Positions 16,693 to 25,253 of a stretch of DNA of 64,000 nt are shown piece after piece. Below the pieces are notes generated by a model that was not told the origin of the DNA, did not search any database, and saw only the letters and a list, made by a program, of their open reading frames with translations. Each line of letters opens with the position of its first letter. Positions within the stretch are counted from its first letter, which is position 1. The stretch is from an uncultured Lachnospiraceae bacterium. Its GTDB lineage: Bacteria > Bacillota_A > Clostridia > Lachnospirales > Lachnospiraceae. The position numbers and the translations under genes are program-made. The DNA lies in NCBI GenBank assembly GCA_947564305.1, contig CANOBT010000013.1:1-64000 (forward strand), in the 5' to 3' direction.

Positions 16693-17304
16693 TTAATTTG
16701 TCAAAAACTGTTTATCAAATTCCGGATTGAAGTAGTAATAATTTCTTGAATCCAACGATTCTTTTGTCTTTTCCAAAGCTTCCCCGAATCTCTGAAAATG
16801 CACCACTTCCCTTGCACGAAGAAATTTCAACGGCTCGCGTATTTCTGGATCTGAAATCATACGAAGCAAATTCTCATATACGGTGCGCGCCTTTTGTTCC
16901 GCGGCAAGGTCTTCCGTCAGGTCTGTAACTGCATCCCCCTTGGACTGAAATTCTGTTGCTGTAAACGGAACTCCCGCGGCTGCCTGGGGCCAGAGAGCCG
17001 ACGTATGGTCAATATAGTAGGCATCAAATCCGGCTTCCTTTGCTTCTTCTGTAGTAAGATTTTTAGTCAACTGGTAAACCATAGCACAGATAATCTCCAT
17101 GTGGGCAAGTTCTTCCGTACCAATATCCGTGAGCAGACCACCCACTGTTTTATCCGGCATCGTATACCGCTGAGACAAATAACGCATGGATGCTGACAGT
17201 TCTCCATCCGGACCGCCGTACTGGCTGATGATCAATTGTGCTGTTTTCGGGCAGGTTTTTGTAATTTTTACCGGATATTGCAATCTTTTTTCATAAATCC
17301 ACAT
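16693..17304 (-). CDS. cotJC: Spore coat protein CotJC (manganese catalase-like)
   Basis: A 203-residue member of the CotJC/manganese catalase family. Ligand-bearing segments of the di-metal four-helix bundle are visible: GELSASMRYLSQRY, GTEELAHMEIICAM, LAAEQKARTVYENL and REVVHFQRFGEAL. In spore formers it is deposited in the coat and may protect from peroxide. The ATG follows the stop of the CotJA-CotJB gene directly, with AAGGAGTG inside that gene's end. A terminator lies 16 nt downstream. Confidence 0.93.
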   Translation of the reverse strand: MWIYEKRLQYPVKITKTCPKTAQLIISQYGGPDGELSASMRYLSQRYTMPDKTVGGLLTDIGTEELAHMEIICAMVYQLTKNLTTEEAKEAGFDAYYIDHTSALWPQAAAGVPFTATEFQSKGDAVTDLTEDLAAEQKARTVYENLLRMISDPEIREPLKFLRAREVVHFQRFGEALEKTKESLDSRNYYYFNPEFDKQFLTN

Positions 17305-17823
17305 TTATACACACACTCCTTCCCACGGTGCCGGTCCTTTTTGCCAGCAATAACATCCTGAATTCGGATGCTCCCCATAAATATCCGCCATACAGTCCAT
17401 AGTAAGAGGCTCAAACTGAAGCGCATATTCTTTCAGAAGCTTCTTTCGTTCCATAACTGTTTTCTTCAAAAGCGAAAGTCCCTGCTTGTCCGCGGGATGT
17501 GTGTCCATAAACAAACGTACATCATCCAAGACAAAACTAATCTGTTGGATTTCCAGAAGCTTGGCTTCCCGTTTCCTGGCTTGCTCCGAATTCTCTGTAC
17601 CGGAATCTAACGCGGTTTTTGATTTTTTCATTACTTCGGATGCGATATTTCCTGCCTCTCCAAACTTCTGCTGTCCTCCTGCATTATCTCGCTCTGTTAT
17701 AAAAAACGGTTTGTTGAGCTCTGGAAAGATTGTTCCGTTTTCCAGTGCTTCCTTTTCATCATATATCTGTCCCCATTTCTGTATGGGAACAGACGCAATT
17801 GCCAGATGTTCATTTTCAAGCAT
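17305..17823 (-). CDS. Fused spore coat protein CotJA-CotJB
   Basis: About 172 residues. The N-terminal part (IASVPIQKWGQIYDEKEALENG, then IFPELNKPF) is a CotJA domain, and the C-terminal part (LLEIQQISFVLDDVRLFMDTHP..., ending CYCWQKGPAPWEGVCV) is a CotJB domain. They are joined by a polar linker of about 45 residues. In Bacillus and most Clostridia these are separate genes. I use the ATG at 17823 (AAAGGAG 10 nt upstream) rather than the 17871 start. CotJA and CotJB act with CotJC in the spore coat. Confidence 0.88.
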   Translation of the reverse strand: MLENEHLAIASVPIQKWGQIYDEKEALENGTIFPELNKPFFITERDNAGGQQKFGEAGNIASEVMKKSKTALDSGTENSEQARKREAKLLEIQQISFVLDDVRLFMDTHPADKQGLSLLKKTVMERKKLLKEYALQFEPLTMDCMADIYGEHPNSGCYCWQKGPAPWEGVCV

Positions 17824-17859
17824 AATAAAAAACTCCTTTCTGTTTGATAGATGCATATT

Positions 17860-17887
17860 TAGTATGTGCATATGGCATACTATTTAC
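17860..17887 (-). promoter_or_regulatory. Sigma-E-like sporulation promoter of the cotJ operon
   Basis: Minus strand GTAAATA, then 14-15 nt, then CATACTA, fits the mother-cell sigma-E pattern (ATA -35, CATACA-T -10), about 35 nt upstream of the coat gene start. It agrees with known sigma-E control of cotJ in Bacillus. Confidence 0.55.
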
Positions 17888-17927
17888 GAAGGGAGTTTTT
17901 AGTATATCAGGTAATGAAATCTTGGAA

Positions 17928-19280
17928 TCAAATCAGGTTCATCGCGTCACTGACATTTTTCACGCCAATCACCTTAATTCCGGTAATATCTTTTACCATA
18001 TGTACGGATACTTCCGGGATGATACAGGTGTCGAAGCCGAGCTTCCTTGCCTCTGCCACGCGCTGCTCCGGCATATTCACCGCGCGGACTTCACCACTCA
18101 GTCCCACTTCTCCAAATACAAGTAGTTTTTCATCAATTGGACGGTTTTTATAACTGGAAACAAGTGCCATAACGATTCCCAAATCTATCGCCGGTTCATT
18201 CATCCGAATCCCGCCGGCTATATTGACATAGGCATCGCAATTGGACATATGCAGCCCAATCCTTTTTTCCAAAACTGCCATAAGTAAATTCACTCTGTTA
18301 TAGTCTGTACCTGTAGCCGTCCTTCTCGGCATCCCAAAATTCGTCTGGCAGACCAGTGCCTGAATCTCTATCAGAAGAGGGCGGGTTCCTTCAAGCGAAC
18401 AAGCTACCACAGAACCAGATGCATTTTCCGGTCTCCCGCTGAGCATATACTCTGATGGATTTTCTACCTCCACCAATCCATTTTGCCTCATTTCAAATAC
18501 ACCGATTTCATTTGTTGAGCCAAACCGGTTCTTGACTCCACGCAAAATGCGGTAGGAGGCGTGCCGGTCTCCTTCAAAATAGAGCACAGTATCTACCATG
18601 TGTTCCAGGACACGGGGACCTGCCACAGTCCCTTCCTTCGTCACATGTCCCACAATAAAGATGGTCACACCCAGTCCTTTTGCAAGCTGCATAAGCACAT
18701 TCGTGGACTCCCGTACCTGAGACACACTGCCGGGGGCAGAAGCCACCTCCTCATTATACATCGTCTGGATAGAATCTATAATAGCCAAATCTGGTTTTCG
18801 GCTCTCAATAATATTACGGATACTGTCCAGATTCGTCTCACAAAGAAGCTTCAGATTGTCGCTAAACTTCCCCATACGATTGGCACGAAGCTTAATCTGT
18901 GCCAAGGATTCCTCTCCTGATACATACAATACATTTTTCTCCTGCGCAAGCTGCTGGCATACCTGCAAAAGCAGCGTGGACTTTCCGATTCCCGGGTCAC
19001 CGCCTACAAGAATCAAAGAGCCAGGTACGATTCCTCCGCCAAGTACCCGGTCCAGTTCCTCTGAGCCGGTTTCAATCCGCACCTGATCGTCTGTCTGAAC
19101 CTCCGACAGAGCTACCACCTCCGTCTCTCTTTGAGACTTTACGGCAGTTGTTTTTGCCGTGGTAACTTTTTCCTCTACAAATGTATTCCATTCTTTACAT
19201 GCCGGACACTGCCCAAGCCATTTTGTCTCCTCATGCCCGCAGTTCTGGCAGAAATATACGGTTTTCTTTCCCTTTGCCAC
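17928..19280 (-). CDS. radA: DNA repair protein RadA
   Basis: 450 residues, full length. It has a C4 zinc finger at the N terminus (CQNCGHEETKWLGQCPAC), a RecA-type ATPase (Walker A GDPGIGKSTLL; LAIIDSIQTM), the RadA-specific KNRFG motif (GVKNRFGSTNE), and a C-terminal Lon-protease-like domain (LLMAVLEKRIG, GGIRMNEPAIDLG, VFGEVGLSGEVRAV). RadA is a branch-migration helicase that helps process recombination intermediates. Confidence 0.97.
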   Translation of the reverse strand: MAKGKKTVYFCQNCGHEETKWLGQCPACKEWNTFVEEKVTTAKTTAVKSQRETEVVALSEVQTDDQVRIETGSEELDRVLGGGIVPGSLILVGGDPGIGKSTLLLQVCQQLAQEKNVLYVSGEESLAQIKLRANRMGKFSDNLKLLCETNLDSIRNIIESRKPDLAIIDSIQTMYNEEVASAPGSVSQVRESTNVLMQLAKGLGVTIFIVGHVTKEGTVAGPRVLEHMVDTVLYFEGDRHASYRILRGVKNRFGSTNEIGVFEMRQNGLVEVENPSEYMLSGRPENASGSVVACSLEGTRPLLIEIQALVCQTNFGMPRRTATGTDYNRVNLLMAVLEKRIGLHMSNCDAYVNIAGGIRMNEPAIDLGIVMALVSSYKNRPIDEKLLVFGEVGLSGEVRAVNMPEQRVAEARKLGFDTCIIPEVSVHMVKDITGIKVIGVKNVSDAMNLI

Positions 19281-19365
19281 TCAATATTCTCCATTCTTTC
19301 TAAGGAACTGTATAAAAATCACTTACTTATTTCATGTGCTCTGCCTACAATTCCTAAACAATTAT

Positions 19366-19387
19366 GGGGCAGACCCACGCCTGCCCC
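19366..19387 (-). other. Intercistronic hairpin between the conserved small gene and radA
   Basis: GGGGCAG/CTGCCCC, 7-bp stem with an 8-nt loop, 28 nt past the stop of radA's downstream neighbour at 19415. No T-run. Confidence 0.4.
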
Positions 19388-19414
19388 TACTGATTTATTT
19401 TCTTGTACTTTTTT

Positions 19415-19828
19415 TCAGCACTTTACCACTTTCACTTCCGTACTCTTATCTTCTCCGAGTTCCACGCTGACGCTCAGCTTCCCGCTCAGATTGGTTGCCA
19501 TCTTCCCGGCAGATGCGCCGCCGATCAGCACTTCATATTCACTCTCCGGCTGCAGCTCCAGGGTAAAATGTACATCCTCCGGCGCTGAAATCCTAAATGT
19601 CACCTCTGTGTCCGTTGCTTTAAAATTCTCCACCGCACTGCCTGGAACAGACTCATATACAAACATTCCGTTCCGCTCCAGCTTGGTGATTTCTGCAAAT
19701 GTCTTTACTTTATAGAGATCGCCTTCAAATTCGAAATTGTCCAGCTTGGTCTTAGATGCCAGCGTATAATCGCCAAAGCTGAGTGTTCCGTCCTCTTCTG
19801 TACGCAATAATTCTTTTACCCTTGCCAT
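19415..19828 (-). CDS. Conserved small beta-rich protein (often labelled endosialidase)
   Basis: 137 residues, soluble, no signal peptide. The sequence alternates short beta-strand-like stretches (DVHFTLELQP, YEVLIGGASAGKMATNLSGKLSVSVEL). Proteins of this type beside radA and clpC occur in Lachnospiraceae genomes and are sometimes called endosialidase; I see no sialidase Asp-box or catalytic motif and do not accept that name. CTTAGGAGGACAGG precedes the ATG and it has its own promoter. Confidence 0.7.
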   Translation of the reverse strand: MARVKELLRTEEDGTLSFGDYTLASKTKLDNFEFEGDLYKVKTFAEITKLERNGMFVYESVPGSAVENFKATDTEVTFRISAPEDVHFTLELQPESEYEVLIGGASAGKMATNLSGKLSVSVELGEDKSTEVKVVKC

Positions 19829-19966
19829 TTTCCTGTCCTCCTAAGTGTTTTAAGAATCTCCTGCTGCTGTCCACAGTCCAATGTCATTACCGGACACAAT
19901 TCACCGAGTATTCCAACACGAAATTCTCGGTGGAAAGACTGTGAATCGTCATATTCTGTTTTTCTT

Positions 19967-19995
19967 ATCTTAGTACATATTATATAATAAATCAA
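19967..19995 (-). promoter_or_regulatory. Promoter of the small conserved gene
   Basis: Minus strand TTGATT (19990-19995), 17 nt, TAAGAT (19967-19972), just past the clpC stop. Between it and the gene lies a hairpin (CACCGAG/CTCGGTG, about 19903-19933) in a 5' leader of about 130 nt. Confidence 0.55.
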
Positions 19996-20004
19996 AAAAT
20001 ATTT

Positions 20005-22449
20005 CTACTCATTTATTAGCTTTGTATAAAATTTAATCTCTTTCTTAGCAATACCTGCTTCCACATGAGCACCCGGCGTTACTTCTCCCCTTAAAATAGC
20101 CTCTGCCAGCTTATCCTCCAATTCGGTCTGCATCGCACGCCGAAGCGGACGGGCGCCATACTTCGCATCCGTTCCCTTTTCCACAATATGCGCCTTGGCG
20201 GAGTCACGCAGTGTCAAAGTGATATTCATCTGTTCCTTCAGCCGTTTTGTAAATTCCCTTACAAGCAATGTTACAATCTGCTTCATATGATTCTGGTCTA
20301 GCGGATGGAATACGATGATTTCATCAATCCGGTTCAAAAATTCGGGCCGGAAGATGAGTTTTACCTCATCCATTACATTTTGCTTCATCCGCTCATAATC
20401 ACTTTTCTTATCTTCCTTAACAGCAAATCCAAGCTTCTTCGGGTCTACGATTGCTTTTGCTCCCGCATTGGAAGTCATGATGATGACTGTGTTGCTGAAA
20501 TCTACCTTTCTTCCCTGGGAGTCCGTAATATGCCCGTCATCCAGCACCTGTAAAAGAATGTTGAATACATCCGGATGGGCCTTCTCCACCTCGTCAAACA
20601 GCACGACCGAGTAAGGATGCGTTCGCACCTGGTCGCTGAGCTGGCCGCCATCTCCATGCCCCACATATCCCGGAGGTGAGCCAATCATCTTCGCAACGGA
20701 ATGCTTCTCCATGTATTCAGACATGTCTACCCGAATCATAGAATCTTCATTTCCAAACAAAGCCTCTGCAAGAGCCTTGGACAGTTCTGTTTTTCCAACA
20801 CCTGTAGGTCCCAGAAACAGAAATGAGCCAATCGGCCTTTTGGGGTCTTTCAATCCTGTACGCCCACGCTTGACTGCCCGTGCTACTGCGCAAACTGCCT
20901 CGTCCTGTCCGATCACCCGTTTATGGAGTTCCTTTTCCAGCTTGCTAAGCCGCTGCGTATCACTTTCTTCCAGTTTTTGAACCGGAATTTTCGTCCATGC
21001 AGATACAACCTCGGCTATATCCTGCTCTGTCACAACCGGATGCTGCGATTCATTCTTCTTGTCAAAACGCTTTCGCACCGATTCCATTTTTTTCTGTACT
21101 GCCTGCTGCTCCTTCTGAATCAGATGTGCCTTTGTAAAGTCACCGGAGGCAATACTCTCCTCCTTCTCCCGAATCAATGTCTTCAAGGAGTCATCTAGCT
21201 TGGAGAGATTCTCAGGAATCCGATACCCCTTTAAGCTGACTCTGGAGCAGGTTTCATCCAGCACATCAATCGCTTTGTCCGGAAGATTACGGTCTGTAAT
21301 ATACCGCTCCGACATATGCACAGCCGCTTCCATCGCATCCTTCCCGATGGTCACTTTATGATGGCTTTCATATTTTTCCTTCAAACCCTCCAATATCTCC
21401 AGACAGTGCGTCTTTGTAGGCTCTTCCACCGTGACTGGCTGAAAACGCCGTTCCAGTGCAGCGTCTTTCTCAATATACTTCCGGTACTCTGAAAGAGTGG
21501 TTGCCCCAATCATCTGAAGCTCCCCTCTTGCCAATGCCGGCTTCAGGATATTGGAAGCATCCATTGCGCCTTCTGCACCGCCTGCCCCAATCATGGTATG
21601 CAGCTCATCCATGAATAAAATCACATTCGGATCAGACTCCACTTCTGAAATCAGAGCTTTCATCCTTTCCTCAAATTCTCCACGGTACTTGGAGCCTGCA
21701 ATCAGTCCCGGCAGATCCAATGTATAAATTCTTTTCCCTTTCATACTTTCCGGGACAATGCCGGATGCCAGCCGTTGGGCAAGCCCTTCTAAGACTGCCG
21801 TTTTTCCAACTCCCGGTTCACCCACCAGACAGGGATTATTCTTCGTACGTCTGCTTAGCACCTGCATCAGCCGGAAGATTTCCTCCTCCCGGCCAATCAC
21901 CGGGTCTAATTTTCCTTCCTCGGCCTCTGCCGTCATATCCTTGCAAAACTGCTCTACCGCCCCGTTCCTGCTCCTGGACTCTTCCTGCAGTTCCTCCTGG
22001 TAATCTCTGGGGTCCACCCCGGATGCAAAAAGGATATCCTGCAGGACCTTCTGTAAGTTTACATTCAATGTAGTCAAAATCCGGGCAGCTACACAATCCG
22101 CATCATGAATGATCGCCAGCAATAAGTGTTCTGTGCCGACTTTTTCCATATGGAAATGTCCTGCTTCCTTCACACTGTCTTCTAAAATATATTGAAGCCG
22201 CGGGCTTTTCTGGGGACGCTGCATCACCGGGCTGTCTCCCACAGGGGCAATCAGCTCCCCCATTAATTGGAGTAATTTCTCTTCTTCCACACCGTGCTGC
22301 GACAAAATCTGCCCGGCCACACCGGTGTATTCTTTGCAGAGACCCAGAAGCAAATGCTCTGTCCCTATATATGGGTGCTTCTGCTCTCTGGCGGCAGCCG
22401 CCGCATAATTGATGGCACTTTCCGCCTGTGTTGTATATTGATTCTGCAT
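20005..22449 (-). CDS. clpC: Clp protease ATP-binding subunit ClpC
   Basis: 814 residues. It has two N-terminal Clp repeats (about 1-145: [13 protein letters not shown] and [12 protein letters not shown]), AAA domain 1 (Walker [12 protein letters not shown]; Walker [11 protein letters not shown]), a UVR-like middle region ([21 protein letters not shown]) and AAA domain 2 (Walker [27 protein letters not shown]). It unfolds proteins for ClpP. The usual ctsR-mcsA-mcsB genes are absent; a GntR regulator lies 18 nt upstream instead, so it is probably not under CtsR here. AGGGAGGAG precedes the ATG. Confidence 0.96.
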   Translation of the reverse strand: MQNQYTTQAESAINYAAAAAREQKHPYIGTEHLLLGLCKEYTGVAGQILSQHGVEEEKLLQLMGELIAPVGDSPVMQRPQKSPRLQYILEDSVKEAGHFHMEKVGTEHLLLAIIHDADCVAARILTTLNVNLQKVLQDILFASGVDPRDYQEELQEESRSRNGAVEQFCKDMTAEAEEGKLDPVIGREEEIFRLMQVLSRRTKNNPCLVGEPGVGKTAVLEGLAQRLASGIVPESMKGKRIYTLDLPGLIAGSKYRGEFEERMKALISEVESDPNVILFMDELHTMIGAGGAEGAMDASNILKPALARGELQMIGATTLSEYRKYIEKDAALERRFQPVTVEEPTKTHCLEILEGLKEKYESHHKVTIGKDAMEAAVHMSERYITDRNLPDKAIDVLDETCSRVSLKGYRIPENLSKLDDSLKTLIREKEESIASGDFTKAHLIQKEQQAVQKKMESVRKRFDKKNESQHPVVTEQDIAEVVSAWTKIPVQKLEESDTQRLSKLEKELHKRVIGQDEAVCAVARAVKRGRTGLKDPKRPIGSFLFLGPTGVGKTELSKALAEALFGNEDSMIRVDMSEYMEKHSVAKMIGSPPGYVGHGDGGQLSDQVRTHPYSVVLFDEVEKAHPDVFNILLQVLDDGHITDSQGRKVDFSNTVIIMTSNAGAKAIVDPKKLGFAVKEDKKSDYERMKQNVMDEVKLIFRPEFLNRIDEIIVFHPLDQNHMKQIVTLLVREFTKRLKEQMNITLTLRDSAKAHIVEKGTDAKYGARPLRRAMQTELEDKLAEAILRGEVTPGAHVEAGIAKKEIKFYTKLINE

Positions 22450-22467
22450 AAACTCCTCCCTAATCTG

Positions 22468-22842
22468 TCATAGTCCTGAATAGATATCAAATATATCATC
22501 TACAAGTCCATGTACTTCTTCTCTGGTTATATTTTTACAACATCCTTTGGCCAGTACGAGCTGCAATTGTGCACGCATCTCCTCCAGAGCCTTAATCTTG
22601 TCTATGTCCACACAGATTACAGCGCCGCGCCTCTTGTCCAGGCTGATGAAGCCTTCCTGCTTCAATACAGCATATGCCTTATTGACCGTATGCATATTTA
22701 CGCCGATTGTATCCGCAAGCTGGCGGACAGACGGCAGAGAATCTCCCTCCTGAAACGTGGAGGTCGCAATCCCAAGGATGATTTGGTTCCGAAGCTGAAT
22801 ATAAATTGCCTCGTCGCTATTAAAATCAATCTCTATCAGCAT
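22468..22842 (-). CDS. GntR-family (YtrA-type) regulator
   Basis: 124 residues: an N-terminal winged helix (GDSLPSVRQLADTIGVNMHTVNKAYAVL, QEGFISLDKRRGAVI) and a short C-terminal helical dimerisation tail of about 45 residues, the YtrA subfamily layout. It is cotranscribed with clpC (18-nt gap) and may control it; YtrA-type proteins usually regulate their own operon. Confidence 0.88.
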   Translation of the reverse strand: MLIEIDFNSDEAIYIQLRNQIILGIATSTFQEGDSLPSVRQLADTIGVNMHTVNKAYAVLKQEGFISLDKRRGAVICVDIDKIKALEEMRAQLQLVLAKGCCKNITREEVHGLVDDIFDIYSGL

Positions 22843-22964
22843 AATGTCTCCTTCAGAACTGTCTCGAAATAATCTATACCTCCATTCTGGCTACGTGTGC
22901 GCCATTTCTGCGGATTATTTTACGGCAGCTCCTTATCTTAAGAATTGTTATAGGTATGGTAGCA

Positions 22965-22995
22965 CAAAAAAAGAATCTCTGCAAGAAGAGATTCT
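22965..22995 (-). terminator. Minus-strand terminator with no obvious gene
   Basis: Minus strand AGAATCTCT-loop-AGAGATTCT followed by TTTTTTT. Upstream on this strand lies only the plus-strand Uma2 gene, so it may end antisense or read-through transcripts. The gap 22843-23073 otherwise holds only the gntR leader and Uma2 RBS. Confidence 0.7.
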
Positions 22996-23073
22996 AAACT
23001 CATTCCTTGATTAGGTATATTATACATGTTATAGTATTTTTATTTAGAAGAACGAAAGGAAGGATTTCACCAT

Positions 23074-23616
23074 ATGCCCTTGCCAAAAAAGCAAATTTAT
23101 ACATCAAAAGATTACTGGAATCTTCCAGACGGACAACGTGCAGAATTAATGGATGGAAAGCTGTATGACAAGGCTTTGCCATATCCGATTCATCAGGAGT
23201 TGGTTATGGAGCTTTCCGCAACAATCCGTCAGTATATAAAAGAGCATTCCGGAACATGCAAAGTCTATCCCGCCCCACTCGCTGTAAACCTCACTGCCAA
23301 TGATAAAATATGGGTAGAACCTGATATTTCCGTCATATGCGATAAAAATAAACTCTCTGAGCGCGGATGCGAAGGGGCTCCGGACTGGATTATTGAGATT
23401 GTATCTCCAAGTACTGCCCGAATAGACTATTCGGTAAAGCTGTTTAAATACCGGACTGCCAGAGTCCGGGAATACTGGATTGTGAACCCAATGAAAGAAG
23501 CTGTTCAGACCTATATTTTTGAAGGAGAAGAGGACTCAAATCTTTTTTCTTTTGATGAAGATATACCGGTTTATATTTTCTCTGGTCTGACAATAAACAT
23601 AGCAGAACTACTATAA
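23074..23616 (+). CDS. Uma2-family (PD-(D/E)XK nuclease-like) protein
   Basis: 180 residues. Family signature: WVEPDISVICD, GAPDWIIEIVSPSTARIDYSVKLFKYRTARVREYWIV; the acidic residue in EPDIS, the Glu in IEIVSPS and the Lys in VKLFKY are the presumed nuclease-fold active-site positions. Function in cells is unknown; the family is mostly expanded in cyanobacteria and often mobile. It is a single gene, AAGGAAGGA before the ATG, on the opposite strand to all neighbours. Confidence 0.85.
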   Translation: MPLPKKQIYTSKDYWNLPDGQRAELMDGKLYDKALPYPIHQELVMELSATIRQYIKEHSGTCKVYPAPLAVNLTANDKIWVEPDISVICDKNKLSERGCEGAPDWIIEIVSPSTARIDYSVKLFKYRTARVREYWIVNPMKEAVQTYIFEGEEDSNLFSFDEDIPVYIFSGLTINIAELL

Positions 23617-23769
23617 AAGAAAATCGAGCAGAAGGCTGACCATTAATTGACCAATCGTCCTCTCATTGCACCTGGCATGCATTCTTCAAATTTTGGTGCT
23701 CTTAGCTTCATAGAAACTATTGCCTTTAAACGCCGTATCTAATTTTGCAACAGGGAATGGCATGAAGAA

Positions 23770-23799
23770 GGGCACCTGTAGTGTGTTCTACAAGTGCCC
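23770..23799 (-). terminator. Hairpin after the HicB-Panacea gene
   Basis: GGGCAC/GTGCCC with inner TGTAG/CTACA, 15 nt past the antitoxin stop. On the minus strand it is followed by TTCTTC, a poor T-run. Confidence 0.55.
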
Positions 23800-23814
23800 G
23801 AAGCGAAATCATAT

Positions 23815-24447
23815 TTAATTATGGTAATATTCCATCATAAGATTATTTGGTATGTCCTTATTATCGCTTTGTCCTTCCTCTAGGTTCCCTCTCGTTTCTT
23901 TCCACGGCCTTTCATTATGAGTATACTTTCTCAATGTATCCCCATCTTCATCCCCATACGTACTGATTACGTTATCCATGTGCCGTTTCTCGGACTCTGA
24001 GAATTTATGGGTGAGAGGATAGTTTCCTTTTCTCACAATCCTTCTGGATTTATGAGTATCAAAAAGACGTTTGTTTACCGGGCCATTCGCATAGTCTTTG
24101 AAAGTATCATTAATAAAGATAGTCTTATAAATTCCAAGACACCACGCCTGACAATAATAGACCAACTTTTGGAGCATCCAGGTATCAATTGCATTCAGCT
24201 TATCCAGAACATAAGACGCTATATCAATCGATGTCGAATTTGTAAACTCAATACGTTCATAATCCTCCGGCGGTATCTCCCGACCGATTTCTCTGGCAAA
24301 ACTTATCCATTCACCTATTGCTACATCAGCGTTTTTAAGTGACTCTTCAATCGTGGCACCATCTGCCATGCATCCAGGCAAGGATGGAACATTTGTAATA
24401 TATGCGTTGTCATCTTCGCTCCAATAGAACATTTTATTGTATGCCAT
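23815..24447 (-). CDS. Fused antitoxin: HicB-like domain plus Panacea (DUF4065/SocA-like) domain
   Basis: 210 residues. Residues about 1-65 are a HicB antitoxin fold (FYWSEDDNAYITNVPSLPGC, then MADGATIEESLKNADVAIGEWI). Residues about 75-185 are a Panacea domain (IDIASYVLDKLNAIDTWMLQ, KLVYYCQAWCLG, YANGPVNKRLFD, THNERPWKETR). Panacea is known as a promiscuous antitoxin domain that neutralises unrelated toxins; HicB normally blocks the RNase HicA. The gene overlaps the 3' end of a hicA remnant by 14 nt, with AGGAGGGG inside hicA as RBS, the usual hicAB order. The antitoxin is intact while the toxin is frameshifted. Confidence 0.85.
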   Translation of the reverse strand: MAYNKMFYWSEDDNAYITNVPSLPGCMADGATIEESLKNADVAIGEWISFAREIGREIPPEDYERIEFTNSTSIDIASYVLDKLNAIDTWMLQKLVYYCQAWCLGIYKTIFINDTFKDYANGPVNKRLFDTHKSRRIVRKGNYPLTHKFSESEKRHMDNVISTYGDEDGDTLRKYTHNERPWKETRGNLEEGQSDNKDIPNNLMMEYYHN

Positions 24448-24708
24448 CTTCAGCCCCTCCTACACCAAGTTTGTATTTACGAACAATATTTCTAACTTCT
24501 TTCACTTGGTATGGCTTAATCTTACCATCTTGAGGTTGAATATTTATCAACTCTGGAATATTATCTATACTTTACAAATATGAGAACCTTTTGTTCTTCC
24601 GTGTGTTGCCCCAATCTTTGACAGAAAAAATCTCATGTCTTCTTCCGAAATATTCTTGCCCGATTTTCCAGACATTATATTGGCACGCACCTTTTTGTAT
24701 CGGTTCAT
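24434..24708 (-). pseudogene. hicA toxin gene with a one-base frameshift
   Basis: Starting at ATG 24708 the frame reads 47 residues including KNISEEDMRFFLSKIGATHG and the catalytic-His motif RTKGSHICK, then meets TAG at 24565-24567. In the -1 frame just after the AAA at 24571-24573 the reading continues SIDNIPELINIQPQDGKIKP, then YQVKEVRNIVRKYKLG to a TAA at 24434, as expected for the C-terminal half of a HicA. One lost A in the A-run (AAAA to AAA) restores an 91-residue protein. It is either an inactivated toxin or a sequencing or phase-variation change in a homopolymer. No standard -1 slippery heptamer is present. Confidence 0.8.
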
Positions 24709-24735
24709 TTGACAATGTCTCGCTTTCAATATCTG

Positions 24736-24763
24736 CTCATAAGCTTCTTGACTGATAGGTCAA
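24736..24763 (-). promoter_or_regulatory. Possible hicA promoter
   Basis: Minus strand TTGACC (24758-24763), 16 nt, TATGAG (24736-24741), leaving a leader of about 20 nt before the hicA ATG. Confidence 0.45.
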
Positions 24764-24795
24764 AAAGATGGAACACAAAAAACTCCTTCACAAAT

Positions 24796-25253
24796 TTAAT
24801 AATCTTGTACATCAAATACACGTTTCTCAAAATAATATTTTCTATCATCGTCCGTAATTTTCCTAATGATTTTGTTGGGATTTCCTGCCGTAATCACGTT
24901 GCTGGGAATATTTTTAGCAACAACGCTTCCAACACCTATTACCACGTTGTTGCCAATCGTAATATCAGGAAGAATAACTACGCTTCCTCCAATCCACGCA
25001 TTATTACCTATGGTAACAGTGAGACCGTACTCGTATTCCGAATTCCTGCTGTCAGGATAAATTGGATGACCAGCCGTATAAATGGAAACATGCGATGCAA
25101 TCATCACATTATCACTCATTATAACTTTACCAACATCTAAAATTGTACGCCAAAAATTAGCACTACAACTCCAATGTTCTATCCATAATCGCAATAAAAT
25201 GAGGTGTCTAGCCATACATTATTTCTCGACTTACCCAAAAGAGCCTTCAACAT
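24796..25253 (-). pseudogene. Decayed maltose/galactoside O-acetyltransferase
   Basis: The 3' part is open and shows a left-handed beta-helix acetyltransferase (IMSDNVMIASHVSIYTAGHP, TIGNNAWIGGSVVILPDI, TIGNNVVIGVGSVVAKNIPS). The 5' part survives in another frame from ATG 25251-25253: LLGKSRNNVWLDTSFYCDYG, then TAG (25179-25181), then NIG. So it has a nonsense codon and a frameshift, and lacks about 50 N-terminal residues. The remnant overlaps the 3' end of the GH32 gene, consistent with a deletion that joined the two. Confidence 0.75.

Noticed and set aside
19415..19828. Naming the 137-residue protein an endosialidase
   Set aside because: No sialidase motif is visible and the protein is far too short; the label is kept only as a warning.
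24565..24576. Programmed -1 frameshift in hicA
   Set aside because: TGT AAA GTA TAG contains no X-XXY-YYZ slippery heptamer and no obvious downstream stimulator; a base loss in the A-run explains it better.
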